Assembly (NCBI GenBank): GCA_934667105.1
Contig: CAKULG010000016.1
Span: 1 to 53,961, forward strand
Length of the DNA: 53,961 nt
Source: an uncultured Clostridia bacterium
Lineage (GTDB): Bacteria > Bacillota > Clostridia > Christensenellales > Aristaeellaceae
Direction of reading: 5' to 3'
Part shown: positions 1 through 8,211 of the stretch, piece after piece
How the letters are laid out: each line of letters begins with the position of its first letter
Numbering within the stretch: position 1 is the first letter of the stretch
The notes under the pieces: model-generated
The model's input: only the letters and a program-made list of their open reading frames with translations
Databases searched by the model: none
What the model was told of the DNA's origin: nothing
Translations under genes and position numbers: made by a program

Positions 1-119
1 TCCCATTGTATTGCTTTCTTACCACAGTCAAGGTCAGGTTGTATTTGCTTCGCAAATCTCCACCTTTCCCTTGACTGCGCTCTTTGGGCTTTGTGTAACC
101 TATGTTTGACGCGGATACA
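1..119. repeat. Terminal repeat, left copy (inverted copy at 53842-53960)
   Basis: The first 119 bases equal the reverse complement of 53842-53960 apart from three mismatches, all between about 78 and 87. Inside is a nested palindrome: CAGTCAAGG at 25-33 pairs with CCTTGACTG at 69-77, and ATTTGC at 43-48 pairs with GCAAAT at 52-57. No reading frame is evident in it. The placement exactly at both window ends suggests the sequence stops at a dispersed genomic repeat. Confidence 0.9.
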
Positions 120-195
120 TTTTCCGGCCTGGCCAAGCCGGGCGGCGCGATGCGTCGTCCGGACGGAAAAGGTGCGTGCGGAGGCGGCGTTGGGA

Positions 196-1353
196 TTATA
201 CGCGGTCCAGCGTATTCCAGCCCAGCGGCAGCGGCAGCCAGCTGTTGAGCAGCAGGCTTTTTTCCATGGGCAGCTCCGCCGCGAAGAAGGCGGGGGCGGG
301 GCCGCACAGCAGGCGCGTGGCCGTCAGGGGATCCACGCGCATTTCGGCAGCGCGGTCCGTTTTGGCGCAATGCGCCCCCGCGCTCGTTACGGCCAGCTCC
401 AGATTGCCGTAGCCTTGTATGTTCAGCACAAATTCTCCCTGCGGCAGACGGGTGACGCTGGCCTTCAGCTGCATCAGCGCGTCGAGCACCTCCGCCCAAT
501 GGATGATCTTGTAGCGGCAGGGCGAAGAAATGAACCAGTCCTCGCAGATTTTCTCGCAGGCAATGGCTTCCCTTCTCTGCCAGGGAGAAAGCGTAAAGCG
601 CAGCGCCTCCAGTTGCTGCTGCTCCAGCCAGGCGGCCAGCAGAACGACCAGCGCTTCCGGGGACACGGCGTCCTGCTCCGCCACGCCGTCCTTCCCGGCT
701 GTCAGATAGCCGATGGGCTGGCGCTGGGCGTTCAAGGCGAGGTAGGGCGTGTTCTGCCAGGCGCGCAGGGTTTTATAAAAGCCCGTCCGCCCCGGGCGCA
801 CCACCGCGATGCCCTGCTTTTCAAACAGGGAGCGGGCAAAGTCCAGAGCCTCCGCGTCGTTCTCCTCAATGCGGCGGAAGGCGATGCCCGCCGTATCCAC
901 GGGCACGCGCAGCAGGTTGTGCTGAGTCAGCGTGAAATGATAGACGCTGCCGGCCGCCTCGTAGCCAAACCGGGTATACCGGTGGCGCAGTCCGCCCAGG
1001 CGGGACGCATCCATCCCCTGGCGCTCCAGCTCCTCCATGGCCAGGGCCATCAGCGCCGCCATATAGCCCTTTCCTTCTTCATACCGGCTGGTGCATACGT
1101 TGCCCACCGTGGAAAACAGCAGCTTCATCCCGGCAATCACCACCGGCAAGGGATAAACGCCCAGCATGGCGCGAATGCGCCCCTCCCGCTTCACCGCCCA
1201 ATGCTTGCCCATGTGCTCGTCGTCGCGCTCCCACATGATGGGCAGCCCTGTCAGGAAGTTGGCCGGGCGCCTGTTCATGCTGAACACCATGTTCATGAAA
1301 TCCAACGCTTCCTCGTAATCGGCGGCCGTCAGCCGCACCAATTGTCCGTCCAT
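196..1353 (-). CDS. GNAT-family N-acetyltransferase, Eis-like two-domain type
   Basis: A 385-residue protein with an N-terminal GNAT fold and a long C-terminal part. The acetyl-CoA-binding region is seen at residues 83-98 (VGNVCTSRYEEGKGYM), followed by a basic/aromatic stretch at 121-132 (GLRHRYTRFGYE), as in the Eis/YkkB-type group. The last ~70 residues resemble the SCP2-like C-terminal domain of Eis proteins. A good ribosome site (AAGGAGG) lies 5 bases before the ATG. It lies 41 bp downstream of the MurQ-like fragment on the same strand, so it may once have been cotranscribed with an amino-sugar gene. The acetyl acceptor is unknown; cytoplasmic, no signal peptide. Confidence 0.8.
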   Translation of the reverse strand: MDGQLVRLTAADYEEALDFMNMVFSMNRRPANFLTGLPIMWERDDEHMGKHWAVKREGRIRAMLGVYPLPVVIAGMKLLFSTVGNVCTSRYEEGKGYMAALMALAMEELERQGMDASRLGGLRHRYTRFGYEAAGSVYHFTLTQHNLLRVPVDTAGIAFRRIEENDAEALDFARSLFEKQGIAVVRPGRTGFYKTLRAWQNTPYLALNAQRQPIGYLTAGKDGVAEQDAVSPEALVVLLAAWLEQQQLEALRFTLSPWQRREAIACEKICEDWFISSPCRYKIIHWAEVLDALMQLKASVTRLPQGEFVLNIQGYGNLELAVTSAGAHCAKTDRAAEMRVDPLTATRLLCGPAPAFFAAELPMEKSLLLNSWLPLPLGWNTLDRV

Positions 1354-1394
1354 CCGTTCCTCCTTATCCGGAGCGGCGCGCCCGGCGCGCGCCC

Positions 1395-1949
1395 TTATCT
1401 GTTCTTCAGCCGCTGAATGGCGGCGTGAGCGGGCGAAAGGTTGGCCGCGGGGTCATCCCTTGTGGCCAGCCAGGAAACAAACAGCTCGGTCAGCGCCTCT
1501 TCATAGGGCACGGCGCACAGATCGGCGATAATCCGGGCGCTGCGATCCACCAGCTTCTTATTGGACATGTTCAGATGCGTCATGTAATTCCCCGAAATGC
1601 GGCCAAGACGCGCCATCGCGCCGGTAGACAGGTTGTTGAGCAGCAGCTTCATGGCCAGATGCTCAAAAATGCACAGCCTAGTGGGCGCAATATCCAGAGC
1701 GGCCTTTTCCAGCGTCAGCGCGCCGCACTGGGCATAGGCCCTGGCCTGGCGGTCAAACGCTGCGGGTGCGTCGCCGCGCCCCACCCAGAGGGCCATGCTG
1801 GCGGGGGCGTTTTCCCGTTCCGGATTGGGCTCGCAGCCGATGGCGAAATACTGCATGGCCTCCAGATCAATATCCGGGATTTTCCGTACGGCCGCCTCCG
1901 GGACGCCCAGAGCGATATACTTTTCCCGCGGCCAGCAGCGTCGCGCCAA
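1395..1949 (-). pseudogene. MurQ/SIS-family etherase-like, C-terminal fragment only
   Basis: The frame encodes the C-terminal half of a protein related to N-acetylmuramic acid 6-phosphate etherase and glucokinase-regulator-type SIS proteins. Recognisable pieces, numbered from the frame opening, are NNLSTGAM at 105-112, SGNYM at 119-123 and SNKKLVDRSARII at 129-141, matching the conserved end of the family. The whole N-terminal sugar-phosphate-binding SIS half, where the catalytic acids lie, is absent. Upstream, the DNA runs directly into a truncated membrane sensor in another frame; family-like sequence begins around 1930. There is no convincing ribosome site at the frame opening (a TTG), so it is probably not translated on its own. 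Read as a remnant of a deletion or misjoin. Confidence 0.6.
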
Positions 1950-2739
1950 ACAGCGTTGTTTCCAGGCGCGTCTGGCGCTTCATCAGGGCGTTGTCCTCCA
2001 CATACATGGTGCACTGTGCCAGCCCGTTGTCGGAATAGCCGGTCAGGGTGGGACGGCCTGCGTCCAGTTCGCTGCCCAGCAAACGGTTGCCGTCGATCAG
2101 AATGCTGTAATCCCCCGAAAGCTGATAGAGCTTGCTCAGGTATTGCCATGTTTTTTCAGGATTAAAGTAGTACAACAGCACCGCTGTGATCCGCCGGTCT
2201 TTCCTTCCAATATCAAACGGATACGCCAGCCAGCAGCCGCCGTCCTTGGTATGAACGCCCGTATACACTTGCCCGGTGCAAAGCGCGTCGCGCAATTGCT
2301 GCACATTCTGAGAAGACGCGGCGAAAAAGCCGCTGTTGAGAAACTGCCAGAAGGTATAGCGGGCGGACGCGGAATAGATCACATCGTCTTCCACATAATA
2401 CAGGTAATAATTGTCGATCGTAGGCGCATAGCTGCGAAAGCGCTCAAAATGCGCCAGAAGATCCTGGGAGGCAAGAACATGCTGGTTCAGATAATGCGTC
2501 TGGTAATAATTGGTTATTTTGATTTCCAGCGCAATATCCTTCGCCCGTTCGATCTGCTGGGCGATATTCTCCGCCGCAGCGCTCAGGCGCTCCTCCTGCG
2601 CTTCTTTTCCGGCCGTTTCCAATTCGCGGGCCGACAGGAAAAACAGCAGAACGCCCATGGAAAGGCACAGCGACAGCGCGAAGCCGAGATAATTCAGCAG
2701 GTAATTGACCAGAACACTGTGCCGGGAATAGCGCTTCAT
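1867..2739 (-). pseudogene. Membrane sensor N-terminal part, output domain lost
   Basis: A 290-residue reading frame starting with a membrane helix (about residues 9-37) and an extracellular Cache-like sensing region, the layout of YesM kinases and membrane-bound AraC regulators such as the intact one at 15395-17539. Family-like sequence ends at about residue 270 (near 1930), just where a second membrane helix should begin. The frame then runs about 18 residues through the MurQ-like fragment out of frame and stops. HAMP, kinase and HTH domains are all missing. A well-formed promoter (2825-2853) lies upstream, so it may still be transcribed. It is divergent from the sugar-binding protein at 3118, which suggests it was that transporter's regulator or sensor. 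Confidence 0.65.
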
Positions 2740-2824
2740 CCAAACCCATCCTTTACTGCCGCAAAGAGCCGGCTCATGCGACCGGCACGGCGGGCGATAT
2801 GCTTTACACTTTTATACGTCCGCA

Positions 2825-2853
2825 ATTATACCACATTGCTCCGGCTTTCGCAA
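2825..2853 (-). promoter_or_regulatory. Sigma-A-type promoter for the truncated sensor
   Basis: On the minus strand TTGCGA (2848-2853) and TATAAT (2825-2830) are separated by 17 bases. The start codon at 2739 follows about 80 bases later. Confidence 0.65.
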
Positions 2854-2909
2854 GTTTTCCTCCAAGTATTATGCAACATTGAGGAATGTGGTCGATGTAA
2901 TGCCGCTGC

Positions 2910-2951
2910 GCACAAAAATCCTATGGTTTTGCACAAAAATTCTATTGATTT
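2910..2951. promoter_or_regulatory. Tandem 21-bp direct repeat, operator candidate
   Basis: Two adjacent 21-bp units, 2910-2930 and 2931-2951, agree at 18 of 21 positions; the shared core is GCACAAAAATyCTAT. The period equals two helical turns and the second unit overlaps the -35 box of the 3118 promoter. AraC-family activators commonly bind direct repeats in this geometry. Which regulator would bind is unknown; the nearest candidate, at 1867-2739, has lost its output domain. Confidence 0.6.
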
Positions 2952-2973
2952 CACGCTGTCCGCATGCTATTAA
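2945..2973 (+). promoter_or_regulatory. Promoter for the sugar-binding protein gene
   Basis: TTGATT (2945-2950) and TATTAA (2968-2973) with a 17-base spacer. The -35 is weak and overlaps the downstream operator repeat, which fits a promoter that needs an activator. The 5' untranslated region would be about 135 bases. Confidence 0.5.
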
Positions 2974-3117
2974 TTGATTGAACAGATCGTTTGGGCACAG
3001 GAAAAGGAGATAAAAAACAAAGGCCGCGCCGCCGCAGGACTGCGGCGGAAGGGAAAACCGTAGTTCGCCGATACGCCCAATATCGGTGCGAATAAGAAGA
3101 AAACGGAGGGATATTTC

Positions 3118-4839
3118 ATGAAACGCTTGGTATGTGTGTTCCTGGTGCTGGTGATGCTGTGCGCTTGCCTGCCCGCCCTGGCGGAGGTGGCCAACCACAC
3201 CTGGTATTCTCAGTTTCCGCTGATTACCGACGGCTCCGACGTGACCGTCAGCGTGATCACCACCCGCAACGAGGCCAACTGCCTCAAGGACGCCAAGGAC
3301 ATGTGGTTCTGGAAGTTCAGCGAGGCCGCCTCCGGCCTGAAATTCCAGGTGGAGCAGGTTCTTGCCAGCGCCACGAAGGAGCGCAAAAAGCTGATGTTCG
3401 CCTCGGATACTCTGCCCGACGTCATCATCGGCTTTGATCTGACCACCGCTGAAATCATGACCTACGGCGCTGCGGAAAAGCAGCTCTACGCCCTGGAGGA
3501 TCTGCTGACCGAAGAGCGTACGCCCTACATCTATCAGTGGCTCAACACCTATCCCACGCTGAAGAACGCCGTTACCGCCGCGGACGGCCATATTTACACG
3601 CTGCCCGCCATTATCAACGCGAAGCAGACCTTCGGCAATAATGAAAAGATTTTCATTAACAACACCTGGCTGCAGGAGCTTAACTTGGAAGTTCCTGAAA
3701 CGCTGGCGGATTTCACCAATATGCTGCGGGCCTTCAAGCAGGCGCATCCCGATTGCATCCCCCTGGGCAGCGCCGCCAGCAAGGATAACCTCTATAACGC
3801 CTTCTCCATCATTATCAACGCCTACGGCTATCTGACCGACGGCGGCAACGATTTCGGCTTTGGAGTCGCCATCCGCAACGGCGAGGCAGTCATCCCCGCC
3901 GCCGACCCCACCTTCAAGGAAGTGCTGGCCACTCTGAACGAATACTATAAGGAAGGGCTGATCGACCCCAACGTGTTCACCATGGATAACAACGCGCTGA
4001 ACGCGGATATGGCCGCCTGGAAGCTGGGCGTGTATCCCTTCGCCCCCTATATTGCCCAGGCGAGCAAGGAGGATTTCCAGCAGTGGGTGTCCGTGAAGCC
4101 CCTGACTGCGGAAGGCTTCAACGATAAGCAGCAGTGGCTGAGCCCCAATCCCTACGCCATCGGCGGCCTGGTCTTCTCCTCCAAGGTGGATGCGAAGAAA
4201 ATGGATTTGATCCTGCGCTATTTCGACTATTTCTATTCTGACCTGGGCGGCATGGAGCTGTGGTGCGGCCCCCTGGTGGGCAGCGAGGATACGATGGGCC
4301 TGCTCAACGGCCTCACCATCAAATGGAGCGAGGATTCGCAAAGCTACAGCACCTACTACACCGATTCCAACGACCTGCACGCCTATGCAAGCAACCTGCA
4401 GCTGGTGTACAGCGAAATCGCGCCGGCGAATTCCTCCAACGCCTTTGGCAACCGTTCCCACAGCCTGAAGTATGAAAAGCTGGATCACACCATCCCGTTG
4501 CTTCAGTATCTGACGGGCACCTGCGGGCCGGACGACGTTATTCCCTATACCCGCAGCCGGAACACTGGCGACGGCTGCTTCCGTCTGAGCATGATGGACA
4601 ACATCGTGCCCTACGAGGCGGACGGCTTTCCCGCCTTCGCTTACTTCACCGCCGAGCAGGTGGAGGAAATGAATGAAATCAACGCGCTGCTGCAGCCCCG
4701 CGTCACCTCCGAAGTAGCGAAGTTCATCACCGGCGCCCGTTCTCTGGATGAATTCGACGCGTTCGTCGGCGAGCTGGAAGCGCTGGGCGTGCGTGATCTG
4801 GAAGCCGTGTATCAGGACGTCTGGGCGAACGTAAAGTAA
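3118..4839 (+). CDS. Extracellular solute-binding protein of a sugar ABC transporter
   Basis: A 573-residue secreted binding protein of the large carbohydrate type (family 1, LplA/LipO-like). The N terminus has a basic start, a hydrophobic core and a likely signal peptidase site after PALA near residue 21; LCAC just before it could also serve as a poor lipobox. The body has the usual two-lobed features, including a region near residue 100 reading TLPDVIIGF and many surface aromatics for sugar stacking. No permease or ATPase gene is adjacent, so it must share membrane components encoded elsewhere, perhaps those at 11590-13437. It is monocistronic: its own promoter and 21-bp repeats lie upstream and a strong hairpin terminator lies 38 bp downstream. 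Confidence 0.85.
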   Translation: MKRLVCVFLVLVMLCACLPALAEVANHTWYSQFPLITDGSDVTVSVITTRNEANCLKDAKDMWFWKFSEAASGLKFQVEQVLASATKERKKLMFASDTLPDVIIGFDLTTAEIMTYGAAEKQLYALEDLLTEERTPYIYQWLNTYPTLKNAVTAADGHIYTLPAIINAKQTFGNNEKIFINNTWLQELNLEVPETLADFTNMLRAFKQAHPDCIPLGSAASKDNLYNAFSIIINAYGYLTDGGNDFGFGVAIRNGEAVIPAADPTFKEVLATLNEYYKEGLIDPNVFTMDNNALNADMAAWKLGVYPFAPYIAQASKEDFQQWVSVKPLTAEGFNDKQQWLSPNPYAIGGLVFSSKVDAKKMDLILRYFDYFYSDLGGMELWCGPLVGSEDTMGLLNGLTIKWSEDSQSYSTYYTDSNDLHAYASNLQLVYSEIAPANSSNAFGNRSHSLKYEKLDHTIPLLQYLTGTCGPDDVIPYTRSRNTGDGCFRLSMMDNIVPYEADGFPAFAYFTAEQVEEMNEINALLQPRVTSEVAKFITGARSLDEFDAFVGELEALGVRDLEAVYQDVWANVK

Positions 4840-4876
4840 TCCTTTCCTCCCAGGATATTCATTTATTGCAAAGCAT

Positions 4877-4920
4877 AGCGCCGATTTCCGGATTGGGCAC
4901 GGAAACCGGCGCTTATTTTG
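4877..4920 (+). terminator. Rho-independent terminator after the binding protein
   Basis: AGCGCCG-A-TTTCCG pairs with CGGAAA-C-CGGCGCT around an eight-base loop (4877-4913), followed by TATTTTG. It lies 38 bp after the stop codon of the gene at 3118-4839. Confidence 0.8.
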
Positions 4921-4946
4921 CGGCAAACCGCAGCATGAAAGCCTAA

Positions 4947-5129
4947 TTACACATCCATTGTCTGGAGCATGCAATTGCTGTTTATAATCAAAAGCGCATC
5001 GCCCTGAACGCGCCGTTCTGGAGGATTACCGCTGCATTCCTGAATATCGCAGGAATAGGCTTCATATCCGCGTTTTCGCAATGCCAGATAAATTGCCAGA
5101 CTTTCTTCACAGGCAATCAGAACTTTCAT
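4947..5129 (-). pseudogene. Phage-type DNA cytosine methyltransferase, N-terminal scrap
   Basis: Sixty residues that start MKVLIACEES and continue through YSCDIQECSG to QGDALLIINSNC, which I recognise as the N-terminal SAM-binding part of the site-specific DNA methylases found in Firmicute prophages. The frame ends after QTMDV, where the family normally continues for well over 100 residues; no catalytic loop follows. Flanking genes are metabolic and no other phage gene is visible, so it is a solitary remnant of a past insertion. It sits between the terminator of the binding protein and the 3' end of the long minus-strand operon. Confidence 0.65.
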
Positions 5130-5166
5130 TCCGGCTTAGCCCGTCTTTTTGCAAGCCGGGCGCCGC

Positions 5167-5973
5167 TTAGAGCGCAAACGCGCCCAGCGCAGCGGGAATT
5201 TTTTCTCCGCGCAGCAGACAGGCCTTCGCCGCGCGACGCAGGGTCGTATCCTCCGGGTAAGCGGAAAAATCGGCCAACACTGCGTCAAAGATGCGTTCCT
5301 CCGCCTGCCGGTCGCCATAATCGACCGAGAGCAGAGAAAAATCACGCTGAAAATCCAAAATGCGCCCGCCGCGCGGCAAAAGCGCGGGCAGCTTGGGACT
5401 GAGCAGCCAAGAATGGCACAGGAACAGCGCATGGGGCAGATGGAAAAACGCCAGCGCCGCGCGATACGCCGCATCCTTTTGCGCCAGGTCTGCGCCCCTG
5501 GGAATATGCACGTTCAACGCCACAAGCCGCCGCCATTCCGGCGGCAGGCCGTGGGGCGCGCCCATAGCGGGCTGAAACTGCAATTCGCCCAGCGCGAAAA
5601 TCTCCATCCGATAATGCCCCGCGAGCCATTCCTGCTCCGAAACGCCATGCACGCCTGTGCACAAAAAATGCTTTTCCTCCCAGCGCGCCAAATCGCGGAA
5701 GGTATCCTCAAAAACCTGCTCCGAAATGCCGGATTGCGTATACGCCGCCAGCGCTCTGGGCAAAAAGCCGTAAAACAACGCCAGATAGCGCTGCGCAGGC
5801 TGCTTTTGCGCGTCATTGTCCGCGATAAACGCGTCGGCGCTGCGCCGCAGCAGGGAATACTGCGCGGCAAGCTCGTCCGCGTCCAGAGGATACCGCTGCG
5901 CCTGCGCGATCGCTTCCTGCGACAGGCCAATGCGCTCCGCCAGCACGGCGGCCGTTTTGCTTTCGTTGCTCAT
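5167..5973 (-). CDS. Acyltransferase-domain protein (GNAT-like, NAT_N/GNAT_C type)
   Basis: A 268-residue protein with the pattern of a clostridial acyltransferase-domain family made of an N-terminal helical part and a GNAT-like C-terminal domain. Conserved-looking blocks are LGELQFQ at 128-134, VHIPRGADL at 155-163 and CHSWLLSP at 186-193. The substrate of this family is not known to me. It is the last gene of the long minus-strand operon; its start codon overlaps the stop of the nucleoside phosphorylase gene by 4 bp (5970-5973), so the two are translationally coupled. No signal peptide or membrane segment. Confidence 0.75.
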   Translation of the reverse strand: MSNESKTAAVLAERIGLSQEAIAQAQRYPLDADELAAQYSLLRRSADAFIADNDAQKQPAQRYLALFYGFLPRALAAYTQSGISEQVFEDTFRDLARWEEKHFLCTGVHGVSEQEWLAGHYRMEIFALGELQFQPAMGAPHGLPPEWRRLVALNVHIPRGADLAQKDAAYRAALAFFHLPHALFLCHSWLLSPKLPALLPRGGRILDFQRDFSLLSVDYGDRQAEERIFDAVLADFSAYPEDTTLRRAAKACLLRGEKIPAALGAFAL

Positions 5974-6743
5974 CGTTTTTTTTCTCCGTCGCGATCCAAG
6001 CGAATCAGCTTGCGCAGCGCCAGAACGGCGGTTTGAATCGCACGCTCGGGATCGGTCACCGGCGGATTTTCCAGCTTCAGCTTATCGCGTTCCAGATTGC
6101 CAAGGCACAGATGCACGCTGCCCGCGCGCGCGCGCAGGATACTGGAAATTACAAACAGCGCCGCCGATTCCATTTCGGACGCCAGACAACCGCCTTCGAT
6201 CCACGCCTGCCAATTGCTCATGAGCATCTGGCGAACGGGCATACGCCCGGGGGCATGCTGCCCGTAGAAGGAATCCTTGCACTGCACAACGCCCACATGA
6301 CGCCGTCCGCCCATTTCCGCCGCCGCCGCGTCCAGCGCCTTGAGCACGGTAAAATCCGCAACGGCTGGGAAAGCGAGCGGCATGTATTCCTGCGACGTGC
6401 CCTCGGCGCGAATCGCCGCGCTGGCCACAACGACGTCGCCGGAAATGACGTCCTTTTGCATCCCGCCGCAGGTGCCCACGCGGATGAAGGTATCCGCGCC
6501 CAGCATGTGCAATTCCTCCACCGCGATAGCGGTCGACGGCCCGCCGATGCCCGTAGAGGTAACGGAAACGGGCACGCCCTCGAGCGTACCGGTCACGGTT
6601 CTGTATTCGCGGTGGAACGCCATTTCCCGCGGATTGTCGAAGTATTTCGCAATCGTCTCCACCCGTCCGGGGTCGCCGGGCAGCAGCACATAACGTCCCA
6701 CATCCCCGGGGGCAAGGTCAATATGATACAGCTTTTGGCTCAT
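5970..6743 (-). CDS. Uridine/purine nucleoside phosphorylase (NP-I family)
   Basis: A 257-residue phosphorylase that should cleave the glycosidic bond of a nucleoside with phosphate, giving ribose 1-phosphate and a free base. Family marks are GDPGR at 23-27 for phosphate binding, RVGTCGG at 88-94 and the EMES block at 190-193 that contacts ribose. Overall it resembles uridine phosphorylases, but base specificity cannot be settled by eye. Both ends overlap neighbours by 4 bp (HAD phosphatase upstream, acyltransferase downstream). Its presence inside a sugar-catabolic operon suggests that the pathway handles nucleosides or a nucleoside-like glycoside. Confidence 0.85.
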   Translation of the reverse strand: MSQKLYHIDLAPGDVGRYVLLPGDPGRVETIAKYFDNPREMAFHREYRTVTGTLEGVPVSVTSTGIGGPSTAIAVEELHMLGADTFIRVGTCGGMQKDVISGDVVVASAAIRAEGTSQEYMPLAFPAVADFTVLKALDAAAAEMGGRRHVGVVQCKDSFYGQHAPGRMPVRQMLMSNWQAWIEGGCLASEMESAALFVISSILRARAGSVHLCLGNLERDKLKLENPPVTDPERAIQTAVLALRKLIRLDRDGEKKR

Positions 6744-7165
6744 CGCGCGTTTTCTCCTGTCATAGCGGCGCAGGCCGCCTTATCGTCCCAGTATTCATCG
6801 GCAAAGATTTTGCGGGAATTATAGCCGTCGAACATTTCCTTGACCGCCGCGCAGTTGTCGTTGACAACCAGCCCGTCTACGCCCTGCGTCTTCAGCCATG
6901 CCAGCGCGTCGTCCAGCACGTCCAGCTCGCGGCACGTCCACAGGATGAATTCATAGCCCATTTCCCGCATCATTCGCACGGCGCGAAGCAGCGGCGCGTT
7001 GGGCGCGAGAATATCCGGATAGTCGCTTTCGCACAGCGTGCCGTCAAAATCACAGGCAATAATCGTCGCGCGCCCGTCGGCCTGCGCGGCATGGCTGGCA
7101 AGCCAAAGGCGGGCGGCTTCATCCCCCGAGGCCGCCCGCATGGCCGCGTCGTAATAACGCGTCAC
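6740..7165 (-). CDS. Small HAD-superfamily hydrolase
   Basis: A 141-residue HAD-type phosphatase. The nucleophile motif DFDGT is at 39-43, motif II (LWTCRE, Thr77) at 75-80, a lysine lies near 119 and the acidic motif DEYWDD is at 123-128. There is no large cap domain, as in small sugar-phosphate or nucleotide phosphatases. I chose the GTG at 7165: it overlaps the stop of the upstream dehydrogenase as GTGA and has AAAGGAA about 9 bases before it. An in-frame opening further upstream would lie wholly inside the dehydrogenase gene. The last 4 bp overlap the phosphorylase start. Confidence 0.8.
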   Translation of the reverse strand: MTRYYDAAMRAASGDEAARLWLASHAAQADGRATIIACDFDGTLCESDYPDILAPNAPLLRAVRMMREMGYEFILWTCRELDVLDDALAWLKTQGVDGLVVNDNCAAVKEMFDGYNSRKIFADEYWDDKAACAAMTGENAR

Positions 7166-8211
7166 AGCTTGATTTCCTTTCCCGTCTGCGCAGAAAGATA
7201 CAGGCCGTTGAGGATTCGCTGAATCGCCAGCCCGTCCTCCACGGGCGTGCGGCTTTCCTCCTCGCCGCGCACCACGCGGCCAAAGGCCTCCAGCTGACGG
7301 GTATAGCAATCCCTCCATGTGTAGTTCAGCGTCGTTTCGGTCATGCCGCTGGCCTCTTCGCGGATCAGCAAGTGCTTTTTGTTGTTCAGGCCGCCCTTCA
7401 CGCCGTACAGATCCATGCGCCCCTCTTCATCCTGTGCGTTGATCGACCACGCAGCCTGATAGATGATGCTGCTGCCGTTCTCAAAGGTAATCATGCCGTG
7501 AGAGCTGTCCTCCACGTCGTAAACGTCGTCCTTCTCATAGGCGCTGTAGATTTCCACGTTCTTGGGATAGCGGTTCGAAATCGCAGCATAATTGAGCGCC
7601 TTGCAGCGCACGGGCCGCGGCTTGCCCATCAGATACCACGCCGCGTCGATGTAATGCACGCCGATGTCGATCAGCGGGCCGCCGCCGGACTTTTCCTTGT
7701 GGCCGAACCAGCCCGTGGGCGCGCCGCGCTGGCGCAGAATTTCAATGTTCGCCAGATAGATATCGCCCACGTTGCCTGCGCGGATGTGATCCATCATGGC
7801 CTCGACGTCCATTTCAAAGCGCGTGCAAAGCCCCATCTGCGTCTTCACGCCCGCGCGCTTGGCGGCCTCGACCATTTTTTCCCCCTGCGCGACGGTCATC
7901 GTCAGCGGCTTTTCGCACAGAATGTGCTTGCCATGCTCCGCGGCAAGCAGGAACATCGGCTCATGCTGATAATTGGGCACGGCCAGAATCACCGCGTCGA
8001 TATCGGGACTTTTCACCATTTCCTCCGCATCGCGGAAAATACGTTTGTCCCCGCCGTATTCCTCGTTGAGCTTCTGCGCATGCTCCGGAATACGATCGCA
8101 GACGCCGGCGCAGACGACGCCTTCGCCGTTTTTGAGCGCTTCCATATGCGCCCGCGCAATGTTGCCGCAGCCGATTACGCCAAAGCGTACGTCCCGTTTC
8201 GTTTCAAGCAT
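7162..8211 (-). CDS. Gfo/Idh/MocA-family NAD(P)-dependent oxidoreductase
   Basis: A 349-residue sugar or inositol dehydrogenase. The N-terminal Rossmann fold shows GVIGCGNIA at 11-19, the family signature EKP at 100-102 with the usual lysine, and the DIGVHYID block at 182-189 supplying the catalytic histidine region of the C-terminal alpha/beta domain. It overlaps the upstream MazG-like gene by 8 bp and the downstream HAD gene by 4 bp, so all three are coupled. It probably oxidises a ring or side-chain hydroxyl of the sugar imported by the transporter upstream; substrate not determinable. Confidence 0.9.
   Translation of the reverse strand: MLETKRDVRFGVIGCGNIARAHMEALKNGEGVVCAGVCDRIPEHAQKLNEEYGGDKRIFRDAEEMVKSPDIDAVILAVPNYQHEPMFLLAAEHGKHILCEKPLTMTVAQGEKMVEAAKRAGVKTQMGLCTRFEMDVEAMMDHIRAGNVGDIYLANIEILRQRGAPTGWFGHKEKSGGGPLIDIGVHYIDAAWYLMGKPRPVRCKALNYAAISNRYPKNVEIYSAYEKDDVYDVEDSSHGMITFENGSSIIYQAAWSINAQDEEGRMDLYGVKGGLNNKKHLLIREEASGMTETTLNYTWRDCYTRQLEAFGRVVRGEEESRTPVEDGLAIQRILNGLYLSAQTGKEIKL

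Noticed and set aside
1..119. Terminal palindromic repeat considered as an integron attC site or transposon end
   Set aside because: It lacks properly arranged integron core sites (GTTRRRY at one end with its complement at the other), there is no integrase, and the cargo between the copies includes polA, rnpB and nrdR, which do not belong on a transposon.
2869..4974. Long open frame (701 codons) on the minus strand opposite the binding protein
   Set aside because: It is antisense to a clear secreted binding protein, has no family sequence, and its His/Gln/Gly-rich translation is typical of a shadow frame in GC-rich DNA.
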